This document shows, one piece after another, positions 1 to 7,078 of a stretch of DNA of 25,576 nt. The stretch's first letter is position 1. Every line of letters begins with the position of its first letter. The stretch comes from Bacteroidales bacterium (GTDB lineage: Bacteria > Bacteroidota > Bacteroidia > Bacteroidales > P3), in assembly GCA_017545365.1 (NCBI GenBank), contig JAFWOP010000092.1, positions 1 through 25,576 on the forward strand, in the 5' to 3' direction. The position numbers were made by a program, and so were the translations under genes. The notes under the pieces are model-generated. The model saw nothing but the letters and a program-made list of their open reading frames with translations, had not been told where the DNA came from and made no database searches.

Positions 1-141
1 ACTCACGCTCGGATTTTCCTAAATATAATTTGGAATTTCGCTCGCTTACTCGTACCTTTAACGGGTGTTGCCCGTTTTAGGTACTCACGCTCGGATTTTC
101 CTAAATATAATTTGGAATTTCGCTCGCTTACTCGTACCTTT
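1..141 (+). repeat. Tandem promoter-bearing repeat, two 59-bp copies
   Basis: Bases 1-59 and 83-141 are the same 59-bp unit (period 82). Between them lies a small hairpin, ACGGG-TGTTG-CCCGT followed by TTTAG (61-80). Each unit holds an imperfect AT-rich inverted repeat, the motif CGCTCG, and at its end a Bacteroidota-type promoter. The first copy ends TACCTTTA (53-60) and is probably weak; the second ends TACCTTTG. The layout (promoter-like end, short GC hairpin with T run, inverted repeat, promoter) is the same as in the repeats at 15361 and 17199, so this is a third, diverged member of one family. The first copy may extend beyond the window start. Confidence 0.8.
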
Positions 142-142
142 G
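111..142 (+). promoter_or_regulatory. Promoter of the alpha/beta hydrolase gene
   Basis: TTTG at 111-114, a 20-base spacer, and TACCTTTG at 135-142 match the Bacteroidota consensus (-33 TTTG, -7 TAnnTTTG). The start codon is at 165, so the predicted leader is only about 16-19 bases and contains AAGGGAT just before the ATG. Confidence 0.75.
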
Positions 143-164
143 CAAGCGAAAAAACATAAGGGAT

Positions 165-1109
165 ATGAAGAAACCGATACTACTGCTCATATGTGCTGCG
201 ATGGCTATCGCAGCAGCGGCACAGGAACGCGTGTTCCTGCCCGCAGGAGAGTTCAAGTTTGCCGAGCGCGACACATGCAGCCTTTGGCTGGACATCTGGA
301 ACCCCACACCTGGGAGCGTGACAAGCATCGGGGGACAGCAGAAGCCCACGGTGCTGTTTGTCTTCGGCGGAGGCTTCGTGGGTGGCGAGCGCAATAACGG
401 CCATCAGCGCCAATGGTTCAAACGCCTCTGCGACGAGGGCTACCACGTCGTCGCCATCGACTACCGCCTCGGGCTGAAGGGCGTCAGCTGGAATTTCAGC
501 ATGAAGTTCCTCCACGCCGTCGAGCATGCCATCGACATCGCCGTCGAGGACCTCTTCAGCGCCACCCTCTGGCTGATAGAACACGGCGCGGAGTACGGCA
601 TCGACGCGAACAACCTGGTGGTGAGCGGCTCGTCGGCAGGTGCCATCACGGCGCTACAGGCCGAGTACGAGATTGCCAACCGCACGGAGCGCTGCCCCCT
701 GCCCACGACGTTCAACTATGCTGGCGTGATGGCCTTCAGCGGCGCACTCTACAGCCATCAGGGCGGACCGTACTACAAGACCGAGCCCTGCCCCACTCTG
801 CTCTTCCACGGTACGGAGGACAAAATCGTGACGTACAAGAAGATGAAGATGGGGCGCCGCTTCTTCGGCGGACTGGACCCGCTGGCGAAGATGTACAAGA
901 AGAAGGGCTACAACTACAATGCCTACCGCTTCACGGGGCACGGGCACGAGATTGCCTCGGCCATGACGCGCCTCATCCACGAGGAGTTGCGGTTCATGGA
1001 GACGAACGTCATGCGCGGCAAGCGGCGCATCGTCGACACCCTCGTCGACGACCCCGACATCGAGATTCCCGACTGGGGCAGCATCGACTTCAGGGCAATC
1101 TATAAGTAG
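165..1109 (+). CDS. Secreted alpha/beta hydrolase (esterase-like)
   Basis: 314 aa with an N-terminal Sec signal peptide (about residues 1-20, cleavage near AAAAQ). The alpha/beta-hydrolase fold is shown by an oxyanion-hole FGGGF segment (68-71), a nucleophile elbow GSSAG (Ser157), an acid Asp219 in the HGTED segment, and His259 or His261 in GHGHE. The usual HGGG histidine is replaced by Phe. The family covers carboxylesterases and feruloyl or acetyl esterases; the substrate cannot be read from the sequence, and activity on acylated plant polysaccharide is only a guess from the other exported glycosidases. The start at 165 is supported by the AAGGGAT ribosome-binding site and the signal peptide. 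Only 26 bases separate it from the E2 gene, so it probably leads that operon, although a functional link to a 2-oxo acid dehydrogenase is not obvious. Confidence 0.85.
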   Translation: MKKPILLLICAAMAIAAAAQERVFLPAGEFKFAERDTCSLWLDIWNPTPGSVTSIGGQQKPTVLFVFGGGFVGGERNNGHQRQWFKRLCDEGYHVVAIDYRLGLKGVSWNFSMKFLHAVEHAIDIAVEDLFSATLWLIEHGAEYGIDANNLVVSGSSAGAITALQAEYEIANRTERCPLPTTFNYAGVMAFSGALYSHQGGPYYKTEPCPTLLFHGTEDKIVTYKKMKMGRRFFGGLDPLAKMYKKKGYNYNAYRFTGHGHEIASAMTRLIHEELRFMETNVMRGKRRIVDTLVDDPDIEIPDWGSIDFRAIYK

Positions 1110-1135
1110 AATTTTTCATTCTTAATTCTTAAAAT

Positions 1136-2494
1136 ATGGCAACGGTTGTGATAATGCCCAAGCAAGGGCAGTCGGTAGAGAGTTGCATCATCACAGAAAT
1201 ACGGAAAAACGTGGGCGACAAGGTAAGCGTGGGCGACGTGCTGTTTGCCTACGAGACCGACAAGGCCTCGTTCGAAGAGGAGTCGAAGGCCGAGGGCATC
1301 GTGCTGGCGTGCTACTTCCACGAAGGCGACGAGGTGCCCTGCCTCACCGATGTCATGGTCATCGGCGCCGAGGGGGAAGAGGTGGTCCCCAAGAGACCCA
1401 CCCCTGACCCCTCCCGTGAGGGAGGGGAGGAAGACCTCTCTAAATCTCCCCATGAGGAGAGTCTTGCCAGCGCAGAGCCATCGCACAATCCACTCCCCTC
1501 CCTCACGGGAGGGGTTGGGGGTGGGTCTTCCCTGATCTCCCCCCGTGCTCGCCGTCTGGCAGAAGAAAAGGGCATCGACTGGCAGAGCCTCAGCGGCTCA
1601 GGCCCCGGCGGACGCATCATCGAACAGGACGTGGAGGCTGCCATCCATTCACAGGGTCGCCTCAGCGGCAAGGCCCGCGCCATGATGGCCGAAGGCGGCC
1701 TCGGCGCTCCCGCCAAGGGCAGCGGACTGGCAGGCATGGTCAGGGGCTGCGACCTGCACGAGCAGACCGCAGACAGCAAATCGCCAGATAGCACATCTTA
1801 CGACGATGTCCCCATGACGAACATGCGCAAGCTGATAGCCCGCGCCATGTATAACGCCCTGCAGAACTCGGCGCAGCTCACCCACCACCTGGGTGCCGAT
1901 GCCCGCCGCATCCAAGCCCTGCGCCGTCAGGCCAAGAAAGCCTACGAAGAGGGACACATCGACGCCAACATCACCATCAACGACCTGGTGTGCTATGCCG
2001 TCATTCGCGCCCTGAAACAATTCCCGAACGTCAACAGCCATTGCCTCGGCGAGAGCCTGCGCATCTTCCGCAAGGTAAACCTCGGCCTCGCCGTCGATAC
2101 CGAGCGCGGACTGATGGTGCCCGCCGTACCGGCTGCCGACGACCTCGACATCATCGGCCTCAGCAAAGCCCTCAAGCGGGTGGCCGACGACTGCAAGAAG
2201 GGCAGCATCAACCCCGACCTGCTGCGTCCCGAAGCCGCCTCGTTCACCGTCAGCAACCTGGGAGCCTATGGCGTGGAAATCTTCACCCCCATCATCAACG
2301 TGCCGCAGAGCGCCATCCTCGGCGTCAACACCATCGTGCCCCGCCCGAAGGACCTTGGCGGAGGCGTCTATGCCTTCGTGCCCTATATCGGCCTCAGCCT
2401 CACCTACGACCATCGCTCCATCGACGGCGGCGAAGCCACGCGTTTCCTCAAGACCATCGCCACGGAGATTGAAAAACTTGATATCACGTTCTAA
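1136..2494 (+). CDS. 2-oxo acid dehydrogenase E2, dihydrolipoamide acyltransferase
   Basis: 452 aa, cytoplasmic acyltransferase core of an oxo-acid dehydrogenase complex. Domains in order: one lipoyl domain (about 1-80, lipoyl-lysine K43 in ETDKA), a linker (about 83-132), a peripheral subunit-binding domain (about 133-170, starting SPRARRLAEEKG), a second low-complexity linker, and the catalytic domain (about 220-452) with the DHRSIDGG motif (His426, Asp430). The linker at 87-131 is encoded by a palindromic repeat, listed separately. The acyl group could be acetyl or branched-chain; motifs alone do not decide. The start has no clear Shine-Dalgarno, common in this phylum. The E3 gene follows after 43 bases. 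Confidence 0.93.
   Translation: MATVVIMPKQGQSVESCIITEIRKNVGDKVSVGDVLFAYETDKASFEEESKAEGIVLACYFHEGDEVPCLTDVMVIGAEGEEVVPKRPTPDPSREGGEEDLSKSPHEESLASAEPSHNPLPSLTGGVGGGSSLISPRARRLAEEKGIDWQSLSGSGPGGRIIEQDVEAAIHSQGRLSGKARAMMAEGGLGAPAKGSGLAGMVRGCDLHEQTADSKSPDSTSYDDVPMTNMRKLIARAMYNALQNSAQLTHHLGADARRIQALRRQAKKAYEEGHIDANITINDLVCYAVIRALKQFPNVNSHCLGESLRIFRKVNLGLAVDTERGLMVPAVPAADDLDIIGLSKALKRVADDCKKGSINPDLLRPEAASFTVSNLGAYGVEIFTPIINVPQSAILGVNTIVPRPKDLGGGVYAFVPYIGLSLTYDHRSIDGGEATRFLKTIATEIEKLDITF
1394..1528. repeat. In-frame palindromic element inside the E2 gene
   Basis: Bases 1394-1429 and 1493-1528 form an inverted repeat with 34 of 36 positions matching. Each arm itself contains a smaller hairpin (CCCCTCCC-GTGA-GGGAGGGG). 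A second nested dyad lies between the arms (AAGACCTCTC near 1431, GAGAGTCTT near 1467-1475). The whole element is translated without a stop as about 45 residues rich in Pro, Ser, Glu and Gly (residues 87-131) and falls exactly in the flexible linker between the lipoyl and subunit-binding domains. Confidence 0.9.
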
Positions 2495-2537
2495 CGAAAT
2501 AGTAACTCGTAAGTCATCAAAAAGTAAAAATAGAATC

Positions 2538-3920
2538 ATGTTTGATCTTGCCATCATTGGCGGCGGCCCGGGCGGGTACGTAGCCGCAGAGAGAGCAGGC
2601 GCCCAAGGCCTGCAAGTGGTATTGTTCGAAAAGCGGGAGCTGGGCGGCGTCTGCCTCAACGAGGGCTGCATCCCCACCAAGACGCTCCTCTATTCCGCAA
2701 AAGTATATGACTATGCCCGCCACGGCGACAAATACGGCATCAGCGTCGGGGAGGCCTCGTTCGACTACGGCAAAATCGTTGCCCGCAAGGAGAAGGTGGT
2801 GAAGAAGCTCGTGGGTGGTGTGAAGGCTGCCATGAGGAACCACGGCGTAACTGTCGTCAAGGGTGAGGCAATGATTGAAGGCCGCTCGGCCGAGGGCATC
2901 GCCATCCGCTGCGGCGAGGAGACCTACGCCGCCCGCAACCTCCTCGTCTGCACGGGCAGCGAGGCTACCGTACCCCCCATCCCCGGGTTGAAGGAGGCCG
3001 GCGACACGGTCGTCACCAACCGCGAAATCCTCGCCCTGCACGAGCGGCCCGAAGAACTGGTGGTCATCGGCGGCGGTGTCATCGGCATGGAGTTCGCCTC
3101 GTTCTTCAACAGCCTCGGCACGAAGGTTACCGTCATCGAGATGCTGCCCGAAATCCTCGGCGGCCTCGACGGCGAGATTAGCGCCCTGCTGCGCGGCATC
3201 TACGCCAAGAAGGGCATCAAGTTTCACCTCCGCTGCAAGGTTACCGCCATCGAGGGCAACACCGTGGTCTATGAAGACCCCGACGGACAAACCTGCCGCG
3301 TCTGTGGCGACAAGATTCTGCTCTCCGTGGGCCGTCGCGCCAGCATTAGCGGCTTCGGCCTGGAGTACCTCGGCGTGGAGATGACGCTCAACAAGGGCGG
3401 TCGTCCCGTGGGCATCAAGGTCGATGAGCGCATGCGTACCAACATCCCGGGCGTCTATGCCGCAGGCGACGTCACAGGCTTCAGCCTGCTCGCCCATACC
3501 GCCAGCCGCGAAGGCGAGGTGGCCGTCAACACTATCCTCGGCCACGACGACCGCATGCGCTACGACGCCATCCCCGGCGTGGTCTATACCAACCCCGAGG
3601 TGGCAGGCGTCGGCCTTACCGAAGAGCAGGCAAAGGCCAAGGGCATCGACTACGACGTCCTCAAGCTCCCCATGGCCTTTGCCGGACGCTTCGTGGCCGA
3701 GAACGAAGGCGGCGAGGGCATCTGCAAGCTCATCGTTGGCAAGAAGTACCACGAGGTGCTGGGCGTCCACATGCTGGGCAACCCCTGTAGCGAGATTATC
3801 CACAGCTGCTGCATCGCCATCGAACAGGAGATGACCGTCGAGCAGCTGAAGGAGGTCGTCTTCCCCCACCCCACCGTCAGCGAAATCATCAAGGAAACAG
3901 CATTTTTAGTTAAGAATTAA
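2538..3920 (+). CDS. lpdA: Dihydrolipoyl dehydrogenase (E3)
   Basis: 460 aa, the usual length for E3. It reoxidises dihydrolipoyl groups of E2 and passes electrons through FAD to NAD+. Visible features: N-terminal FAD-binding GGGPGG (8-13), redox-active disulfide C39-x4-C44 in GGVCLNEGCIPTK, NAD-binding GGGVIG (178-183), second FAD motif AAGDVTG, and the C-terminal dimer-interface pair His444/Glu449 in HPTVSE. The frame is open upstream to 2268 within the E2 gene, but homology begins at MFDLAIIGGG, so the start is set at 2538. The last codons (LVKN, stop) are written by the AT-rich repeat sequence that continues into the intergenic region. It serves the E2/E1 genes around it and possibly other lipoyl complexes. 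Confidence 0.95.
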   Translation: MFDLAIIGGGPGGYVAAERAGAQGLQVVLFEKRELGGVCLNEGCIPTKTLLYSAKVYDYARHGDKYGISVGEASFDYGKIVARKEKVVKKLVGGVKAAMRNHGVTVVKGEAMIEGRSAEGIAIRCGEETYAARNLLVCTGSEATVPPIPGLKEAGDTVVTNREILALHERPEELVVIGGGVIGMEFASFFNSLGTKVTVIEMLPEILGGLDGEISALLRGIYAKKGIKFHLRCKVTAIEGNTVVYEDPDGQTCRVCGDKILLSVGRRASISGFGLEYLGVEMTLNKGGRPVGIKVDERMRTNIPGVYAAGDVTGFSLLAHTASREGEVAVNTILGHDDRMRYDAIPGVVYTNPEVAGVGLTEEQAKAKGIDYDVLKLPMAFAGRFVAENEGGEGICKLIVGKKYHEVLGVHMLGNPCSEIIHSCCIAIEQEMTVEQLKEVVFPHPTVSEIIKETAFLVKN

Positions 3921-4019
3921 GAATGAAGAGTTAAGAAAAACAGTTCTGTATACAGCCAACTATAAATTGTGAATTATGAACTATCTTTCTTGACTCTTAA
4001 CTGAAAAAAAAATATCATT
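3911..4019. repeat. AT-rich intergenic repeat with inverted arms
   Basis: Between E3 and E1. It holds TAAGAATTAAGAATG-type sequence, the inverted pair AGTTAAGA (3929-3936) and TCTTAACT (3995-4002), and a GAATTATGAACTA block that recurs near 10600. No consensus promoter (TTTG-N20-TAnnTTTG) was found, so read-through from upstream is likely. Confidence 0.55.
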
Positions 4020-6497
4020 ATGTCAAAAGCACTTTATATCGACCCGAAAGAGATTCGGAAGGCAGGAGAAATCAAGCTCCCCACCATCCCCGTCATGCAA
4101 TATGCCAAGAGCATCGCCGACGAGCTGGCCGACGGCCACTATACCACCGACGACCTGCTGCGCATCTACCGCGACATGTTCACCATCCGCGAGTTTGAGA
4201 CCATGCTAAACCTCGTGAAGACCACGGGCGGCTACAACGGCGTGGCGTACAACAATCCTGGTCCTGCCCACCTGAGCGCCGGACAGGAGGCAGCTGCCGT
4301 CGGCATGGCCTACAACCTCGATACCGACGACTACATCTTCGGTTCCCATCGCAGCCACGGCGAGATTCTCGCCAAGGGCCTCCGCTCCATTCAGATTCTG
4401 AGCGACGCAGAACTTACGAAGGTCATGGAGGAGTTCTGGGGCGGTGCCACGCTGGATGTGGCCAAGCGCGGCTACGAAGGCCACGACGTCAAGGAGCTGG
4501 GCATCCGTTTCCTCCTCTACGGCGCCATAGCCGAAATCTTTGCCCGCGAAACGGGCTTCAACAAGGGTCTCGGCGGCTCCATGCACACCTTCTTCATCCC
4601 CTTCGGCATCTTCCCTAACAACGCCATCGTGGGCGGCTCGGGCAGCATCTCCGTGGGCGCAGCACTCTATAAGAAGGTCAACCGCAAGCGCGGCATCGTC
4701 GTCTGCAACATCGGCGACGGCGCCCTGGCACGCGGCCCCGTCCTTGAGGGCATGACCTTTGCCAGCATGGACCAGTTCCGCACCCTCTGGGAGGGCGACA
4801 TGAAGGGCGGCCTGCCCATCCTCTTCAGCATCATGGACAACCAGTATGCCATGGGCGGACAGACGCGTGGCGAGACGATGGGCTACGACTTCGCCGCCCG
4901 CATCGGAGCCGGCTTCCGTCCCGACGCCATGCAGGCCGAGCGTGTCGACGGCTACAACCCCCTTGCCGTCATCGACGCCTTCCGCCGCAAGAAGGCCGCC
5001 CTCGAGCGCAAGGAAGGCCCCTGCCTGCTCGACGTCGTCACCTACCGCTATAGCGGCCATTCGCCTTCCGACCAGGGTTCCTACCGCACGAAGGAGGAGC
5101 TCGAGGCTTGGCAGGCCGAGGACTGCATCGTCGCCTTCGGCGAGAAGCTCATCGAAGCTGGCGTGGCCACGCAGCAGCAGCTCGACGCCATACAGCAGCA
5201 GATGCGCGACGTACTCTTCGAGATGTACAAACTGGCTATCGACGACACCCTCTCACCCCGCATGGACCTCGTCAGGCAGGACGAGCTGCTGGGCGACATG
5301 ATGTTCTCCAACCAGTCCGTCGACAGCCTCTCCGACGCCGTGCCTGAGGTCAACCATCCCCTGGAGGAGAACCCGCGCGTCCGCCAGATTGCCGGCAAGG
5401 AGCGCTTCTACAAGGATGCCGAGGGCAAGGCCGTCAGCAAGATGAAATCCTACAACATCCGCGACGGCCTCTTCGAGGCTATCGTCGACCGCTTCTACAA
5501 GGATGCCAGCCTCGTAGCCTACGGCGAGGAGAACCGCGAGTGGGGCGGCGCCTTTGCCGTCTATCGCGGGCTGACCGAGGCCCTGCCTCCCCATCGTCTC
5601 TTCAACGCCCCCATCGCCGAGGCCGCCATCATCGGTACCGCCATCGGCTACGCCATGTGCGGCGGACGTGTCATCCCCGAAATCATGTATTGCGACTTCC
5701 TGGGCTGCTGCGGCGATGAAATCTTCAACCAGCTGCCCAAGTGGCAGGCCATGTCGGGCAACATCCTGAAGATGCCCGTCGTCGTCCGCGTGAGCGTAGG
5801 CTCGAAGTATGGTGCCCAGCACAGCCAGGACTGGACGTCGCTCTGCACCCACATCCCGGGTCTGAAGGTCGTCTTCCCGGCTACGCCCTACGATGCCAAG
5901 GGCCTCATGAACGCCGCCCTGCAGGGTACCGACCCCGTCATCTTCTTCGAGAGCCAGCGCATCTACGACAAGGGCGAGGAGTTCCACGCCGGTGGCGTAC
6001 CCAAGGAGTACTACGAGATTCCCATCGGCGAGCCCGACGTGAAGCGTGTCGGCAAGGACGTTACGTTCCTTACCATCGGCGCCACGCTCTACCGCGCCCT
6101 CGCGGCTGCCGACCGCCTGAAGGCCGATTTCGGCATGGAGGCCGAGGTCATCGACGCCCGCTCGCTGGTGCCGTTCAACTACCAGCCCGTCATCGATAGC
6201 GTGAAGAAGACCGGCCGCATCATCATAGCCGGCGACGCCACGGCCCGTGGCTCGTTCCTTAACGACCTTGCCGCCAACGTTGCCGACCTCTGCTTCGACT
6301 ACCTCGATGCCGCCCCCGTCGTCCTCGGCTCCCGCAACTGGATTACCCCCTGCCACGAGCTGGAGGAGGCCTTCTTCCCGCAGCCCTCGTGGTTCCTCGA
6401 TGCCATCCACGAGAAGATGCAGCCTCTGCCTGGCTACGTCCCCACCACCAACCTGACGTCTGCCCAGCAGCTCCTCCGCGCCAAACGGGGAGTGTGA
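4020..6497 (+). CDS. Thiamine-dependent 2-oxo acid dehydrogenase E1, fused alpha-beta
   Basis: 825 aa; alpha and beta subunits, separate genes in many bacteria, are one chain. The alpha half (about 45-410) has the thiamine diphosphate motif G232-D-G with Asn274 in DNQYAMGG. The gap between GDG and Asn is about 40 residues, longer than the classic motif of roughly 30, because of a stretch around FRTLWEGDMKGG. The beta half (about 475-815) contains FNAPIAEAA with Glu534, the likely thiamine-activating glutamate, and a transketolase C-terminal domain. It decarboxylates a 2-oxo acid and acylates the E2 lipoyl arm. Overall it resembles branched-chain 2-oxo acid or acetoin-type E1 more than the homodimeric AceE type; the substrate is unresolved. 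A weakly conserved linker lies near 415-470. Confidence 0.9.
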   Translation: MSKALYIDPKEIRKAGEIKLPTIPVMQYAKSIADELADGHYTTDDLLRIYRDMFTIREFETMLNLVKTTGGYNGVAYNNPGPAHLSAGQEAAAVGMAYNLDTDDYIFGSHRSHGEILAKGLRSIQILSDAELTKVMEEFWGGATLDVAKRGYEGHDVKELGIRFLLYGAIAEIFARETGFNKGLGGSMHTFFIPFGIFPNNAIVGGSGSISVGAALYKKVNRKRGIVVCNIGDGALARGPVLEGMTFASMDQFRTLWEGDMKGGLPILFSIMDNQYAMGGQTRGETMGYDFAARIGAGFRPDAMQAERVDGYNPLAVIDAFRRKKAALERKEGPCLLDVVTYRYSGHSPSDQGSYRTKEELEAWQAEDCIVAFGEKLIEAGVATQQQLDAIQQQMRDVLFEMYKLAIDDTLSPRMDLVRQDELLGDMMFSNQSVDSLSDAVPEVNHPLEENPRVRQIAGKERFYKDAEGKAVSKMKSYNIRDGLFEAIVDRFYKDASLVAYGEENREWGGAFAVYRGLTEALPPHRLFNAPIAEAAIIGTAIGYAMCGGRVIPEIMYCDFLGCCGDEIFNQLPKWQAMSGNILKMPVVVRVSVGSKYGAQHSQDWTSLCTHIPGLKVVFPATPYDAKGLMNAALQGTDPVIFFESQRIYDKGEEFHAGGVPKEYYEIPIGEPDVKRVGKDVTFLTIGATLYRALAAADRLKADFGMEAEVIDARSLVPFNYQPVIDSVKKTGRIIIAGDATARGSFLNDLAANVADLCFDYLDAAPVVLGSRNWITPCHELEEAFFPQPSWFLDAIHEKMQPLPGYVPTTNLTSAQQLLRAKRGV

Positions 6498-6528
6498 TTA
6501 AAAATGAAAAATGAAAAATGAAGAATTA

Positions 6529-6630
6529 AATGAAAAATGCAGAATTAAAAATGAAAAATAAAGTGTTCCCTACGCGGCATACCACCGGCAAGGCCATCTA
6601 TTTTTCATTTTTAATTCTGCATTTTTCATT
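6529..6630. repeat. Perfect 32-bp inverted repeat spanning a lipoprotein start
   Basis: Bases 6529-6560 and 6599-6630 are exact reverse complements (32 of 32), separated by 38 bases. The left arm contains the candidate start codons at 6530 and 6551; the right arm encodes the hydrophobic core of the signal peptide. The spacer includes CGGCATACCAC, also present in the repeat near 9504-9514. Confidence 0.92.
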
Positions 6631-7078
6631 CCTCCTTCTCGCCTGTAGTTCAGGCGACAGGGAGGGCGTTTACCGCTATGCCGATGGCGAGATACGACTC
6701 GATGTGGTGAATGATTCGCTCAGCATCCTCCGCCATTTCGCCAAGGACGGGCGCGAGGTATCGGCCTTCCGCCTTCCCTACCCCACGTACCGCTTCTACT
6801 GCGGCGACCTGACGGCCGACGGCATCCCCGAGATCGGCGTCGGCGTCATCAAGCCCACGCGCTTCTCGCCCCAGCCGGACAAGCGCCTCTTCCTCTTCCA
6901 CCTCACCGAAGGGCGTCTCATACGTCCCCTCTGGATGGGCTCGCACGTGGGCGCACGGCTCGACGACTTCCGCTTCGACGGCACCCTCATCCGCACCACC
7001 GAGCGCGACGCCTCCGACAGCCTCATCCATCGTACCTACAAACTCAGTTCCTTTGGAATAAAACCTGTTTCATTATGA
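6551..7078 (+). CDS. Small putative lipoprotein with a VCBS-like segment
   Basis: 175 aa from this start. A signal peptide ends in a lipobox with Cys32 (LLLAC), followed by SSGDREG; acidic residues just after the lipid-bearing Cys are compatible with surface export in Bacteroidota. The segment GDLTADGIPEIGVGV resembles an FG-GAP/VCBS-type repeat. No catalytic motif is seen. An in-frame ATG at 6530 would add seven residues; 6551 is preferred because the protein then begins MKNK, like the lipoproteins at 9480 and 23106 whose signal peptides come from the same repeat family. Its stop overlaps the next start (ATGA at 7075-7078), so it is translationally coupled to the DUF3160 gene. Function unknown. 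Confidence 0.75.
   Translation: MKNKVFPTRHTTGKAIYFSFLILHFSFLLLACSSGDREGVYRYADGEIRLDVVNDSLSILRHFAKDGREVSAFRLPYPTYRFYCGDLTADGIPEIGVGVIKPTRFSPQPDKRLFLFHLTEGRLIRPLWMGSHVGARLDDFRFDGTLIRTTERDASDSLIHRTYKLSSFGIKPVSL

Noticed and set aside
1394..1528. The GC palindrome as a transcription terminator
   Set aside because: It lies inside an intact gene, has no T run, and is translated in frame.
2268..2537. Upstream extension of the E3 open frame into the E2 gene
   Set aside because: It overlaps the E2 coding sequence in another frame, and E3 homology begins at MFDLAIIGGG (2538).
3982..3989. TATCTTTC before the E1 gene as a promoter
   Set aside because: It lacks the final G and has no TTTG at the 20-base spacing used elsewhere in the window.
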